A stretch of DNA of 64,000 nucleotides. Source: Archilochus colubris (lineage: Eukaryota; Chordata; Aves; Apodiformes; Trochilidae). The position numbers were made by a program, and so were the translations under genes. How positions within the stretch are numbered: the stretch's first letter is position 1; the number at the start of each line of letters is the position of its first letter. Under the pieces are notes generated by a model. That model ran no database searches and was not told the DNA's origin. It saw only the letters and a program-made list of their open reading frames with translations. Below are positions 47,851 through 58,660 of the stretch, piece after piece. The DNA lies in the NCBI GenBank assembly GCA_023079485.1, contig CM041115.1, forward strand, positions 29,254,826 to 29,318,825, written 5' to 3'.

Positions 47851-49755
47851 TAGGTATATATTAAAATGCGATTAGTGTGAATATAGAATGGGTGCACTGC
47901 TCCTGAGTAGCTGAGACCAGTACATTTTTTCCAACTCAGATCAAATAAAAACATTTAAATCTTTCACAAGAGCACCCTACATCCGTATAGAAAGCCAGTT
48001 ACTCTCATCTCTAGAGCTGGTAGTGATATTGTCAATGAAGGAGGGTTTAAGAATTTAGAAAATTCTAAGATAAAATATGAACCAGCAACACTTTTTTTAC
48101 TTTTTTTTTTCTTTTTTAATTTTTAATTTTTTTAATGAGGAACTTAAGAAATACTTTTTGAGAAATTACAAGAAATCTAGTCTTAATTCTACTTCACAGT
48201 TAAGTATTTTTGAAAATATAAGCATTTTGCGTAACACATAAAAATAGATTACTAATTACATTACCAGTTTCCATTTCTAGTTTACTATGGACCACAATGA
48301 ATGACATAAAATTAATTAATAATGTATCTAAATTTCATCTAAATATCTTTACAGTAGATGTGAAACTCATGCTTGAAACTGCAGCATCTCAATACCTTCC
48401 AAGATTGTGAAAGAGGTCACAAAAATAGATGATATGAATCCAGTTGATAGATGGAATTGTGTTATTTATTGTGACATGAAGTTCCTTCTTTTTCTCTATA
48501 ATGCAATGAAATAAGCATCCCCTAAAATAACATCAGATCAGAAACTAAAATAGTTCATTTACAAGATGAAAGACTGTAATTTTGGAAGAAAAATCCTCTT
48601 TGTTGAGAGGGAAGTTATTATATGATAGCAATTTAGAGTTATGAGTTCTTTCTTTCTTTTTGTTTTAATTTTTTTTTAATGAAGTTTTTTTTATCAGATC
48701 TATGACAAACTCAAGTCCTCAGAAATTGCCTCTGAAGTACTTCCTTGCTCCCTGTAAAGGGAATGATGTCAGAGTTTCTTAACCCTAACTTCTTTTTCTA
48801 GCTGTTAATAGCTTGACAAATGTCAAGAAAAAAAAATAAATATTCATGATATCATATTCCATACAGACTTCCTGCCTTGTATTGGATTTTAGGGCACTTC
48901 TATCTAGAGTGCATCTGCTATTTCTTAAAACAGATTATTAAAATAAAGCACTTATTTATACAAAAAAAAAATCCAAAGCTTTTCTCTCAGAAGTTTTTTT
49001 TTGTCTCCAAATTTTTGCTAGAAGACCACAAAATTGATAGAGACATTAACCATTAGAGAAAAATCTGCCTTCACTAGCCATGTATAATCAATCCAAATTT
49101 TGCGAAGTGACAAGTTTCAAAGTTAAAGGATTTATTTTTTACCCAGCTCTTGGTTTCTGACTTCTCTGACTACCAGTCTCTGGGGAAAGAGTTTCGTCTT
49201 ACTCTATGAAGCTGAATTTCCTAATATCCAAGGCACAGGGAAGACTGGTCTCTCTATGTTCTTATCAGCAGTGATGCTGAAACAAAGAGCGGAAGGAAAG
49301 GGATCAGCTTCTGCAGTGGGTGGAAAAGCCTAATTACAGGAGGCACAGGAGAGCCTGGCAGGCACAGCAGGGATGTGTAAAGCAGACAGATAGTATCTGA
49401 GGTCTGAGGATAAAGGCAGAAAAAGTGGCATCACTGATTACTGCAACCATGTACCAGCTACTTGCTTCTACGTTAACTCATTCTAAGATCTGTCTTTTTA
49501 GTAGAAGAAAATTAACAGTGACAATACTATATTCGGTATCAAAATAATATATTCAGAAATTGAGAATATCAGAATATGGGGTTACTTCATGTATCTAGAC
49601 ATGTCTATTTCCAAATGCATTATCAGACTCCTTTATTTGTTGTAAGGTCAAGTTATGCACTACCTGTTGTTAAACCAGGTTATACAAGAAAGAACTATTG
49701 TATTCAAGATCATTCATTTGATTCAAGAGTGGGAAAATAAAGGGAAGTCATGAGA
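47851..49755. other. unique noncoding DNA
   Basis: AT-rich with T-runs near 48093 and 48670. A more balanced stretch at about 49230-49400 is not recognised. Confidence 0.5.
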
Positions 49756-52248
49756 AGAGACACCATAGTGGGGTTCTGCTACAGACCACTCAACAGGATG
49801 ACTCAGGGTATGAGGCTCTCTTTAGACATATAGGAGCTGCTTCACATTGCTGATGGTGAGTGATGTAAAACTCAGTGGGACACTAGGCTACAGTGACCGT
49901 GACACTGAGGAGCTCAAGATACTCAGGGCAGTGAGACAAGTGTGAAGTTAGCTGAACACACTCAATTTTAAAAGGATCTGCTTGGTATGTGACACTGTTT
50001 GAACATGAGAAACTAAAGAGAGGAGGAACGCAAAGGGAGTCATTTATTCCCTCCAGTTTCCTACCGTACTCTATAAAAGAGCAGAAAGCCATCAGCTCCT
50101 CCCTCTTTTTCCTCTCACCTCCTGCTATTTATTCCCACCTGCTCACCCATATATCCGGTTGTATATATATATCTGTATTCTTTGTTACCTTACCCTTTAT
50201 GTTATTACCTTTCCCTTGTGTTAGTAAAATCTGTATCCAATTGTTTTCAGTTTCCAACTTAAGGTTTCCAGTCTTTATTCCCCTTTTATCTTCCCTAGGG
50301 TGGAGGAGGGAAATAAAGAAGAATTCTGTCATTAGGTTTGTGGCCCACCCAAACTGCTAAACAATGACAGTAGTGTAAAATAAGACAAAGCCCTATATGG
50401 GAAGAGAGCCAAGGAAAGGTGGTACATATTTAAGGATCACCTCCCCTGTGCTCAGGACCAATACGTCCCAAGGAACTGGAAGGCAGACAGGAGTGCCAGG
50501 AGGTCGACATGGATGAGCAAGGAACTCCTGGACACACTTATGGGTAAAAAAAACTGTTTACAGAGGAGGGAAGCAAGGAGAGATACCCTGGGAGAAGAAC
50601 AGAGAAGTAGTCAGAGGAGCAAGAGATCAGGTTAGGAAAGAAAAGGCACTGAGAGAATTCTATCTGTTAAGGGAGGTTAAGGGCAACAAGAAAAATTTCT
50701 ATAGGTGCATCAATGGTAAAAGGAAGATGTGGAAAGATATGGGCCCACTCCAGAAGGATAAGGGAGAGCTGGTCACCCAAGACATAGAGAAGATTATTCT
50801 CAGAGATTCTCAGTGACTACTTTGTCTCTTTCTTCACCAGCAAGGACTCTGATCACACCCTCCAAGTTATGGAAGACAAAGGCAGGGACTGGAAAAAGGA
50901 AGGTCTTCCCACTGTAGATGAAGAGCAGGTTCAAGACCACCTAAAGAAGATCATGGGACCTGATGCTACAGCTTGTGAAACAACTGGTGTATGAAGTTGC
51001 CAAGCCACTGTCCATTTTATTTGAAAAGTTATGAGAGTCTGGTGAAATTCCTGCTGATTGAAAAAGGGGAAATATAGCTCACATTTTCAAAACTGGAAAA
51101 AAAGACAAAAAATTACAAGCCAGCCAGTCTGACCTCTGTGACTGGCAAGATCATAGAACAAATCTTCCTGAAAGCTCTTCTGAGGCATGCAGATAACAAA
51201 GGGGTGATTGGCGACAGCCAATGTAGTTCAATAAGGGCAAGTTCCACCCGGCTAATGTGGTGGCCTTTTACAATGGGGTCACAGCCTGAACAGGCAAAGA
51301 CAGAGAAACAGACGTCATCTACCTGGACCTGTGTGTCCCACACAACATTTTCATCTCTAAAGTGGAACAATATTGGTTTGGTGGATGAACCACTCACTGG
51401 ATAAGGAACTGGATGGTTGGTTGCTCCCAAAGAGCTGTGACAAATAGCTCAGTGTCCAAATGAGTGGTGTTCCTTGAGGGCTGGTACTCAGACTAGTGTT
51501 GTTTAATGTCTTTTTCAGCTTCAATGACAAGGGAATGCAAGTCTAGAGGGAAGGGATGCCATTTAGAGGGACCTTGAAAGGCTTGAGAAGTGGATGATCG
51601 AAAACTGTATGAAGTTCAAGAAGGTCAAGCGCAAAGTTCTGCACCTGGGTTGAAATAGTTGAATGCATAAATTCAGGTCGGGAGGAGAAAAGGCTGAGGG
51701 CAGACCTGAGAAGGGATGATGGTGGACCAGAAGCTTAACATGAACCATCAGTGTGTGTTAGCCCAGAAAGCCAGCCGTGTCCTGGGCTGTATCAAAAGAA
51801 TCATCCTACTCTGCTCTTGTGTGACCCTGTCTGGAGTACTGTGGACTGAAGAACCTCCCCAGTGAAGATACGCTGCTGAAGTTGGGGTTTTTCAGTTTGG
51901 AGTAAAGAAGGCTATGAGTTGACTTGGTATTGGTTTTCCAATATTTGAAGGCGGCCTACAAGAAGGCTGGGGGAAGACTTTTTGCATGTGAGTGTAGTGA
52001 TAGGAGAAGGGGCAATTGTTTAAAACTTGAATAGGGGAGAATTAGATTAGGTATTAGAGGAAAATTCTTTCCTATGTGTGTAGTGAGACACTGGAACAGG
52101 TTGCCCACGGAGTTTGTGGCTGCTCTGGTAGTGTTCAAGGCCAGGTTGGATGAGGCTTTGAGCAACCTAGTGGAAGGTGTCCTGGCCCATGCCATAGTTC
52201 CTTGATGGAACTAGATGGTCCCTTCTAAGACTTACCATTCTATGATTT
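49756..52248 (+). mobile_element. CR1 LINE, plus strand, split by a solo LTR
   Basis: It begins in the endonuclease region (VGFCYRPLNR near 49771), is interrupted at 49996-50363, resumes in the linker (KGWYIFKDHL near 50420; RSTWMSKELLDT near 50505), and continues through the RT domain (51000-51500) and C-terminus to a 3' UTR ending CTTACCATTCTATGATTTC. The copy is badly decayed: RT motifs are scattered over all frames. Total CR1 length without the LTR is about 2.1 kb. Confidence 0.9.
49996..50363 (+). mobile_element. solo LTR inserted in CR1, plus strand
   Basis: 368 bases starting TGTTTGAACATG and ending GCTAAACA, with inverted ends TGTTT/AAACA. It carries a TATA box (CTATAAAAG, 50072-50078) and a polyadenylation signal (AATAAA, 50312-50317). 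CR1 ORF2 sequence lies on both sides, which fixes it as an insertion. TGACA is found at 49990-49994 and 50365-50369, one base away from each LTR end, so the duplication is either 5 bp with slightly different termini or has drifted. The 123-codon frame that crosses it is not a gene. Confidence 0.75.
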
Positions 52249-53629
52249 CTAATCAACATCATAGAGAAGAAACGACACCATATTCTCCAAAGAATGCCTG
52301 TGTCATTGAGTTCATGTGAGAAGCTGAGGAAGTCATTGGTCTGTGTTTTTTCTCATCAGCTGCATGCGTAATTTAGACATACCAAGATCTATGTGGCGAA
52401 AGTGCAGAGTTAACAGCTCGAACTGAAATGGATTTTATACTGGGCTTTCAACATAGTAAACAACCTACAACCCATGGGCTTATTCAGATTCTGCTGAACG
52501 TTCAGTGACAATTTTCAGAATTAGAAGGAAACTGTCAGTTTTGCAGAATAGTGATCTTTACTGATTCACTCCAGAGAACTGTACTGTTAGAACAGCAACC
52601 TCTATATCAGCTTACTATGCATGCTATTAAATTTTAGTAAATACGAATAGGAACTGTTTGATGGATCAACATTTATTTTAAAATATATAGTATATAATAA
52701 GGTACCCCCCTGTCCAAACTGTATCTCAGGAAATTGCATTACTTTCAAAAAGAAGTACGTTCGGAAAACCCATTTCTGTTCCTTAATCATTATTATTGGT
52801 TTCATGTCATTCACTTCACAAGACAGCTGGTACATCAGAGTGACCTCAGAAAGATGGTTTTACTTTGGTTGCACAAGTTTGTGGGTTAATAGGCAACCAT
52901 TGTTGATTTCTTTCAAGACTGTTATGAATTCAGATTCATGAAGTAACATTCTTATATTTCATCTTAATTACATTAATGTTTGTTTTAGCATTAGCTGCCA
53001 TGAAGTTTAGAATGACTGATTTTATTTATTTGCAATTTATCTGTCTTTTACTATTTCTTCAAAATAGTGAATCCAGTAAAGACTGTCTTCTCAAATCCAT
53101 CTATTTTATGCTAAGACAAGTATACCAGCTCCTAGATGACTGTCTGCTCAAATGGTTCAGGCTGAAAACAATGGCCAACATAACAACTCTTTTATATTTA
53201 CGCATTCATTTTACAGGGTTATTTCTAGTACTTTTAAAAAATTAAACTGTAGAAACAACTACTTCCTCAGAACATGAAAGTACCACTTGAACTGAAGTAA
53301 AGTGATCCTCCAGCACTGATCTTAAAGATATTATAATACAAACTTATTACAGAATGTGAGTATGATATATAGGCAATGAAGAAATCTTATCTTTTCGTGG
53401 TTCAGCAATGAACAAAGTCACAGAACATGAATGTAAATTAAATAATATAAAAAAAACTCTTGACTTGTATAATGTGGGGTAAACTTAGATGACATACCCA
53501 AAAATTTTTAAAGAAAAGTTTTGGGTTTCTTTTGGGTAGGTTTGTTCTTTTCTGGGTTTTTCTTTTGTTTTACAGCTTATTTTAAACTCATATTTTAAAT
53601 CTGATATTTTTCTAATCTATATGTAGGGG
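52249..53629. other. unique noncoding DNA
   Basis: AT-rich. Nothing recognised. Confidence 0.5.
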
Positions 53630-54237
53630 ACTGTTATGTCCCACTAGGTAAGTATGGATAGAATTCCCCAGATGTAGGGTTAACTCCCTCTTAGTTAATT
53701 TCTTTAACAGCTCAGCTGGTGAGATTAACCTCTTGAATTCTCTAAGATTAAGACCATTACCCGAGTGGTTTACAAAAACCACAATCTTACCTAAAATTGA
53801 ATAGGATTATAAAGCCTGTCAAAAAACCCACCATGTTATACTCCCAAAGCAAAAGATAACAGCAAGCAGAATTCAGTAAAATTAGAAACAAAGTTGTCCT
53901 TATGTAACCAGAGTGAGGCTAGAAATAGGGTAGAATAATTGTAATAATTGCTAGAGGTGACTTAGAAATTAAAATAATTTTAATGGAAGGTACAGCACTG
54001 AAGCAGGTGGAATGCAGCCAATATTTCTACCATGGGAATCTCGAGCCAGTATTACTACCAAGTTCCCTAGGCAACTCTAGATACTGGCATTATCAGGGGA
54101 AATTAGTGTGCTAATTTTAAAAGAATTGCATGGAGGTGGAGTGGAGACACTGCGGCCACACATTGTAGCAACAATTGAGTCAGAAAGTACTCCACGATCA
54201 GTTTTGATACCCTAATAACTGGAATGTAGAAAGATCC
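53630..54237. other. unassigned block beside CR1
   Basis: Composition and texture differ from the AT-rich flank on the left (GTTATGTCCCACTAGGTAAG, GGAATCTCGAGCCAG, ACACTGCGGCCACAC). It leads directly into CR1 reverse-transcriptase sequence at 54238. I cannot assign it to a family. Confidence 0.3.
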
Positions 54238-54668
54238 AGGTCACAACATCAACAGACAAGGGAAGAGCAACCAATTTCATTTACCTGGACCTGAGTAAAG
54301 CCTTCAACACTGTCCCACATGACATATTGGTCTCCAAGCTGGTAACATATGGGTTTGATGGATGGACCACTCAGTGGATGAAGAACTGGCTTGATGGCTG
54401 CAACCAAGTCAATGGGTCTATATCCAAGTGGGGTAGGTCAGGTAGTGATAGATAGAATGGATTCAAACTAGAGGAGGGTAGATTTGGACTGGAAGTTAGG
54501 AGGAAGTTCTTCACTGTGAGGGTGGTGAAATACTGGCACAGGTTGCCCAGAGAGCTGGTGGCAGCTCCATCGCTGGAAGTTTTTAAGGCCAGGATGGACA
54601 GGGCTCTGAGCAACCTGATCTAGTGGGAGGTGTCCCTGCCCATGGCAGGAGGGTTGGAACTCAGTGAC
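54238..54668 (+). mobile_element. CR1 with internal deletion, plus strand
   Basis: An RT piece (about 54243-54432) reads [20 protein letters not shown] then [14 protein letters not shown] and WMKNWLDG, with motif A Asp intact. At about 54440 it joins directly to 3'-UTR sequence (GATTCAAACTAGAGGAGGGT ... CCTGCCCATGGCAGGAGGG), missing several hundred bases of ORF2. The 3' UTR stops after GGTTGGAACTCAGTGA, before the normal tail. Confidence 0.9.
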
Positions 54669-54832
54669 ATTGGAATGGACTGCCTGGGGAAGTGGTGGAG
54701 TCACCATCCCTGGAGGTGTGTAAGGAAAGACTGGATATGGGACTTAGTGCCATGGTCTAGCTGATGTGGTAGTGTTAGGTCATAAGCTGGACTTGATGAT
54801 CTCAGAGATGTTTCCCAGCCTCAATAATTCTG
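54669..54832 (+). mobile_element. second CR1 3' end fused in tandem, plus strand
   Basis: CATTGGAATGGACTGCCTGG through TTAGTGCCATGGTCTAGCTG to CTCAATAATTCTGTTTG is a 3' UTR of a different CR1 subfamily. It abuts the unfinished 3' UTR of the preceding copy in the same direction. Confidence 0.88.
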
Positions 54833-55020
54833 TTTGCACACAGTTAAACATATCCCAATTTTTATGAATGTCTATATCAAGTAATAAACATGTACCTCTG
54901 TTGCATATGCATTTTAAAATGTGTAAAATTAACAGCACATTAAAGCCAATGGGTCTGAAACAATGCTTCAATATTGAGTCATCATATTCCAGTATTTTAA
55001 CATAGTTTGTATATCATTAC
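54833..55020. other. AT-rich spacer
   Basis: Nothing recognised. Its last four bases, TTAC, are the left copy of the LTR target duplication. Confidence 0.5.
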
Positions 55021-55440
55021 TGTCGCAGTGCGAGACGGGGACCCAGTTTGATGCAAACAAATGTCCAACTTTATTGCGTCAGAAGGCGATATTTATACAC
55101 TAATCTAAGAGCTAATGCCACGTATACATATTGCTGATTGGTGATTTCTACATCTCGTTACACACGTTTTAACTTGATTGGCTACAAAACCTTTAGCAAC
55201 AATTAACTAACAAAGCTTATCTTTCACACATTCGAGCTTCTTCGTGGATGTTGCTATCGTGCCGAGTCCCTTAATCTAATCGTCTTGCTTACTCCTTAAC
55301 CTTCGAGTGTTCTAACGTACTGTTCCTTGTGGTTATAAAATATGCTTTAAGCAGCACTGTCCTTGCACATAACCCAAAGCTTATGTTGAAATTATCAGCA
55401 ATTGTTCGGTGCTGACAATCTGGGGCTGTACTGCCTCACA
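55021..55440 (-). mobile_element. solo LTR with matching 4-bp flanks, minus strand
   Basis: 420 bases with TG...CA termini: TGTCGCAGTGCGAG on the left and CTGTACTGCCTCACA on the right. On the minus strand it has a TATA box (TGTATAAATATCG; complement at 55087-55099) and, 12 bases on, a polyadenylation signal (GCAATAAAGTTGG; complement at 55066-55077). A U5 of about 45 bases then ends in CACTGCGACA. TTAC occurs directly on both sides (55017-55020 and 55441-55444), a 4-bp target duplication, which is the size usual for class I (gamma-like) ERVs. CpG sites such as GCGAGACGGGG remain, so it is not very old. Confidence 0.88.
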
Positions 55441-56574
55441 TTACAATGAAATTTTATTATTCTCCTGTTACCTGTTTTCATGATCACATATCAGTTTTGT
55501 GGCAGCAGCTGCTTTTGGTGGAAAAATGACCTTAGAAGAACATGGAACAGTTTCATCCTCTTATAAAATTATTTGTTATGTGTACACCATCAATACAGCA
55601 TTGCCACCACACCAGCAAACATCATGAAGTATTGCATAAGTCACCTGTGTACCAACTTGAGAAATTCTGATATGAGCATAATTGAAAAAGACATAAAACA
55701 GTTTTTTTTTTCAGGAACAGGGAAAGTACTTGTCTTCTGTAAGTCCTGGATGAAGAAGAGATGAGCATTACACCAGCCTCTACACTACTACAGCTGTTGC
55801 TGTGAATCGTGAACTACTGACTCCACAAAAATGAAATATAACTTTATACCAATTGTAAAATAAGAGAAAGGATTTATTTTCCAGCAGATTATATGAGGTA
55901 AAAAATAATGACTTATCTCAATGTTGCCCTACAAGTAATTATATAATTTGAATTATTTACTAAAATTATTATGCAATAGATTATGCCCATCCTACAAACA
56001 GATACTCAGAACACACTTTGCCTCAAAAGTATTTTATGAGTGCTACATGAAATCCTTGTTTTCAGTGGTAAAACATTTGGTGCATATAAAAATAATAAAT
56101 AATAAACAGATAATACTAAATATTAACATATATATTTTTCCCATTTGTTTGTATGTGCATATTTCATGCTACTGGAGTCACGTGCCATGGTTGTGACAAA
56201 AGATAAAAAAGTTTCTTAAGTTCATTATAAAAGCCACCCAAGAATGAATAATAGATGAGAGAGTAAAATTCCTTGTTCTGGCCAGAGATGGAGAGAAAGA
56301 AAATGCCTGGATGTACATCTTTAAAACTTTCTTACAAGAACAGACCACTTAATGTGAAAAACCCTGTCTCGTATCAAACCCCAAATAAAATAACTTTCAA
56401 ATGGTTTTAATTTAACATTACTAATGTTATGATGTACTTAAAATGCAAGTCCATAAAATCACTGTAAATTCAAGAGCAGTTAACTGTTCCCAGATGACAG
56501 TCTTCATCACATGATAGAAAGTTTTCCACATCTTTTCTCTTTAGAAATCTAACTCATTTTGCTTTTCTTGTCAC
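55441..56574. other. unique noncoding DNA
   Basis: AT-rich; nothing recognised. Confidence 0.5.
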
Positions 56575-57369
56575 TGTATTGGGTGTCCATGGCAAGGGAC
56601 TGCCAGTGTGGGAACTGATAGGCAGCTTCTTTAGAAAGACATTGGAATAAAACAGATGGGATTATGTTATTCCTGATATATCTGGTTCACGCTGGACCAT
56701 ATGGTCCCATCACAGGACACAGATGAGCCCATCAGCCAGATGTGGTGCCATTGGAATAAAGTGTTTGTGAAAGGGCAAAAAATGACATAGAAAGAACAAA
56801 AAGATTGAGTAAGTCCTGAGAAAATGCCTCCTGTCACAGCAGCAGAAGGTGGTCCCTGGTGGAGAAGATCTCCTTACTGCAACCCACAGAAGACCTATCC
56901 AGCTGCAGTTGGATATCCCTGAAGGAACTACCGACCTTGGAGACACTATATTGGAGCAAGGGAAAAATGAGTGGAGTGGCGGCATAGAGGAAATGCTGTG
57001 TATTGACTGTGGATATCATAAATATACTTTACCCCCCTATACTGCTTGGCGGTAGAACAATGGGATATGGAGTGAGGCACTTAAGAAAAGCTTGGGAAAA
57101 TCATGAGAAAAAGCATTGTTTTAAGGTTTTTCTTTCTCTTTCCCACTACCCAAAAGAGTATTTACATATGTATTTTAATTGGCAATAACCTAAACTATAT
57201 TTCCCCAAACTGACTATTTTGATAACACCAACCAGCAAGCTATCTCCCTGTCTTTTTCTCAACCTGCAAGCTTTGCTAGCTGTCTTTTCTACCTCTCATT
57301 GGACTGAGGAGGCAGGTGAAAACATCAGGTGGATGGCCATTGGGTGTTAGTCAAGGCTAACCTGCTGCA
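56575..57369 (+). mobile_element. ERVL-type solo LTR, plus strand
   Basis: 795 bases from TGTATTGGGTGTCCATGG to AACCTGCTGCA. Successive units with GGTCCCTGGTGGAGAAGATC, CTGCAGTTGGATATCCC and CACTATATTGGAGCAAGGG are the short internal repeats of this LTR family. The 3' half has TTAATTGGCAATAACC and TTTCCCCAAACTGAC. Flanks GTCAC (left) and GTCAG (right) agree in four of five bases, consistent with the 5-bp duplication usual for ERVL. No primer-binding site follows, so it is solo. Frames inside are not genes. Confidence 0.75.
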
Positions 57370-57766
57370 GTCAGAGTCACACTCCCTGTAATGTATTATC
57401 AAAATTACCAACTTTTGTAGGGAGAGAAGCTGTACTGAAAACTTCCTCAGTAATATCTGAGGTTTGAGTCGATGTTCTGTTAGGAAAGTTTTCTCTTCCT
57501 CTTTAAGATGAAACTAAAATCTTTAAAATTATTTTATTAATATCAAAGAAGTAAAATTCATCAGTATTTGCAGAACAGGATGCATGCAGGCTCTTCATGT
57601 TAAAATTATAAATACAAGAACACCCTCCAGTCAAGAGCCTTTTTTTTTGTTCTTCCTTTTTATACTCTCTGCATTTTGTCCACGTATTTCATATTTATCT
57701 CAAACACATTTCCCAGTTAAAAATTTATTTAAATTGATATGATCACATTCATTTTTACATGTTTAG
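57370..57766. other. AT-rich noncoding DNA
   Basis: Nothing recognised between the LTR and the possible exon. Confidence 0.5.
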
Positions 57767-57848
57767 GAGCTTCTGCAGGTGGGCAGTGGTAGTTCCAACA
57801 ACCAAGAGCCCTGCATATATCCTGAGTATCCTGATCCTCGCTATGCAG
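57767..57848 (+). other. possible coding exon, 82 bp
   Basis: The acceptor side reads TTCATTTTTACATGTTTAG and the donor side GCAG then GTAGAA. The 82 bases between are about 52% GC, while the flanks are strongly AT-rich. In phase 0 the exon reads ELLQVGSG, continues with SNNQEPC, and ends PEYPDPRYA with one base left over. A second frame is also open, which weakens the case. I do not recognise the protein. The start phase fits the end phase of the possible exon at 7151-7203. Confidence 0.35.
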
Positions 57849-58629
57849 GTAGAACAATAAGAAAGAGAAGCCACATAAATTAAAGAGGTTATTAGGGCTT
57901 TTTTAAGTATACAAATTCAGCAGAATGTGTCCCTACCTCTATGTTTTCTCATTTCACACTCATCTTGTATGCCAGAAGATGATAACATAATGGAAAGAAA
58001 GAAATTAGATTTCTCAGCAAAAATATTAATAATTTATATACTTTCCTAAGAGCTATAAACATTATGTTTGAACAAATTTTTTTGAAGGAACACTACATAC
58101 AACTGTGGGTTTTTTATTACAAATGGCTTAAGTTTGTGCAATCCTTTTGATATGATCACCAATCTCACCACAAATCTGAATTGCACTATATTGCCTTTCT
58201 GAAAACACCACACCTGAAAACATGTTATTCTTTGGGGTTTCACGATGTAAGGAAGAAGTGGAATCTAGCAAGAATAACAGGCTGAAAGGTATCATCAGTT
58301 CTCTCCTGGCTTCACATACTTCTAACTCATGAATCTGCTTTGTGTATTTATTTTATACAATATCTAAAGTAAGTCCTGAGATCCATTTCATCAAAATAAT
58401 TAAGCTTAGATCTGATTTTAATGACAGTTATCAAAAAAATTAATGATAATGTTTGAGTGCTTTAAATTCTATCTTTATTCATGATTCTTTCCATATTGCT
58501 GTGGAAAACTGAAAACAATTCCATGGTTTTATGAATTAAGAGTTAGATAATTTGGATTAAAGTTTGAGAATTATCCACGTCCCAAATGTGATAAATTAAA
58601 ATTTATTTTTTTATATTCTCAGAGCAGGA

Positions 58630-58660
<31 letters not shown>

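Noticed and set aside
49989..50360. 123-codon plus frame as a gene
   Set aside because: It coincides almost exactly with a solo LTR inserted in CR1, and its residues reflect T/C-rich LTR sequence.
55715..55738. 24-base microexon after a T-run and CAG
   Set aside because: Same reasoning: the acceptor is a simple T-run and no frame evidence exists.
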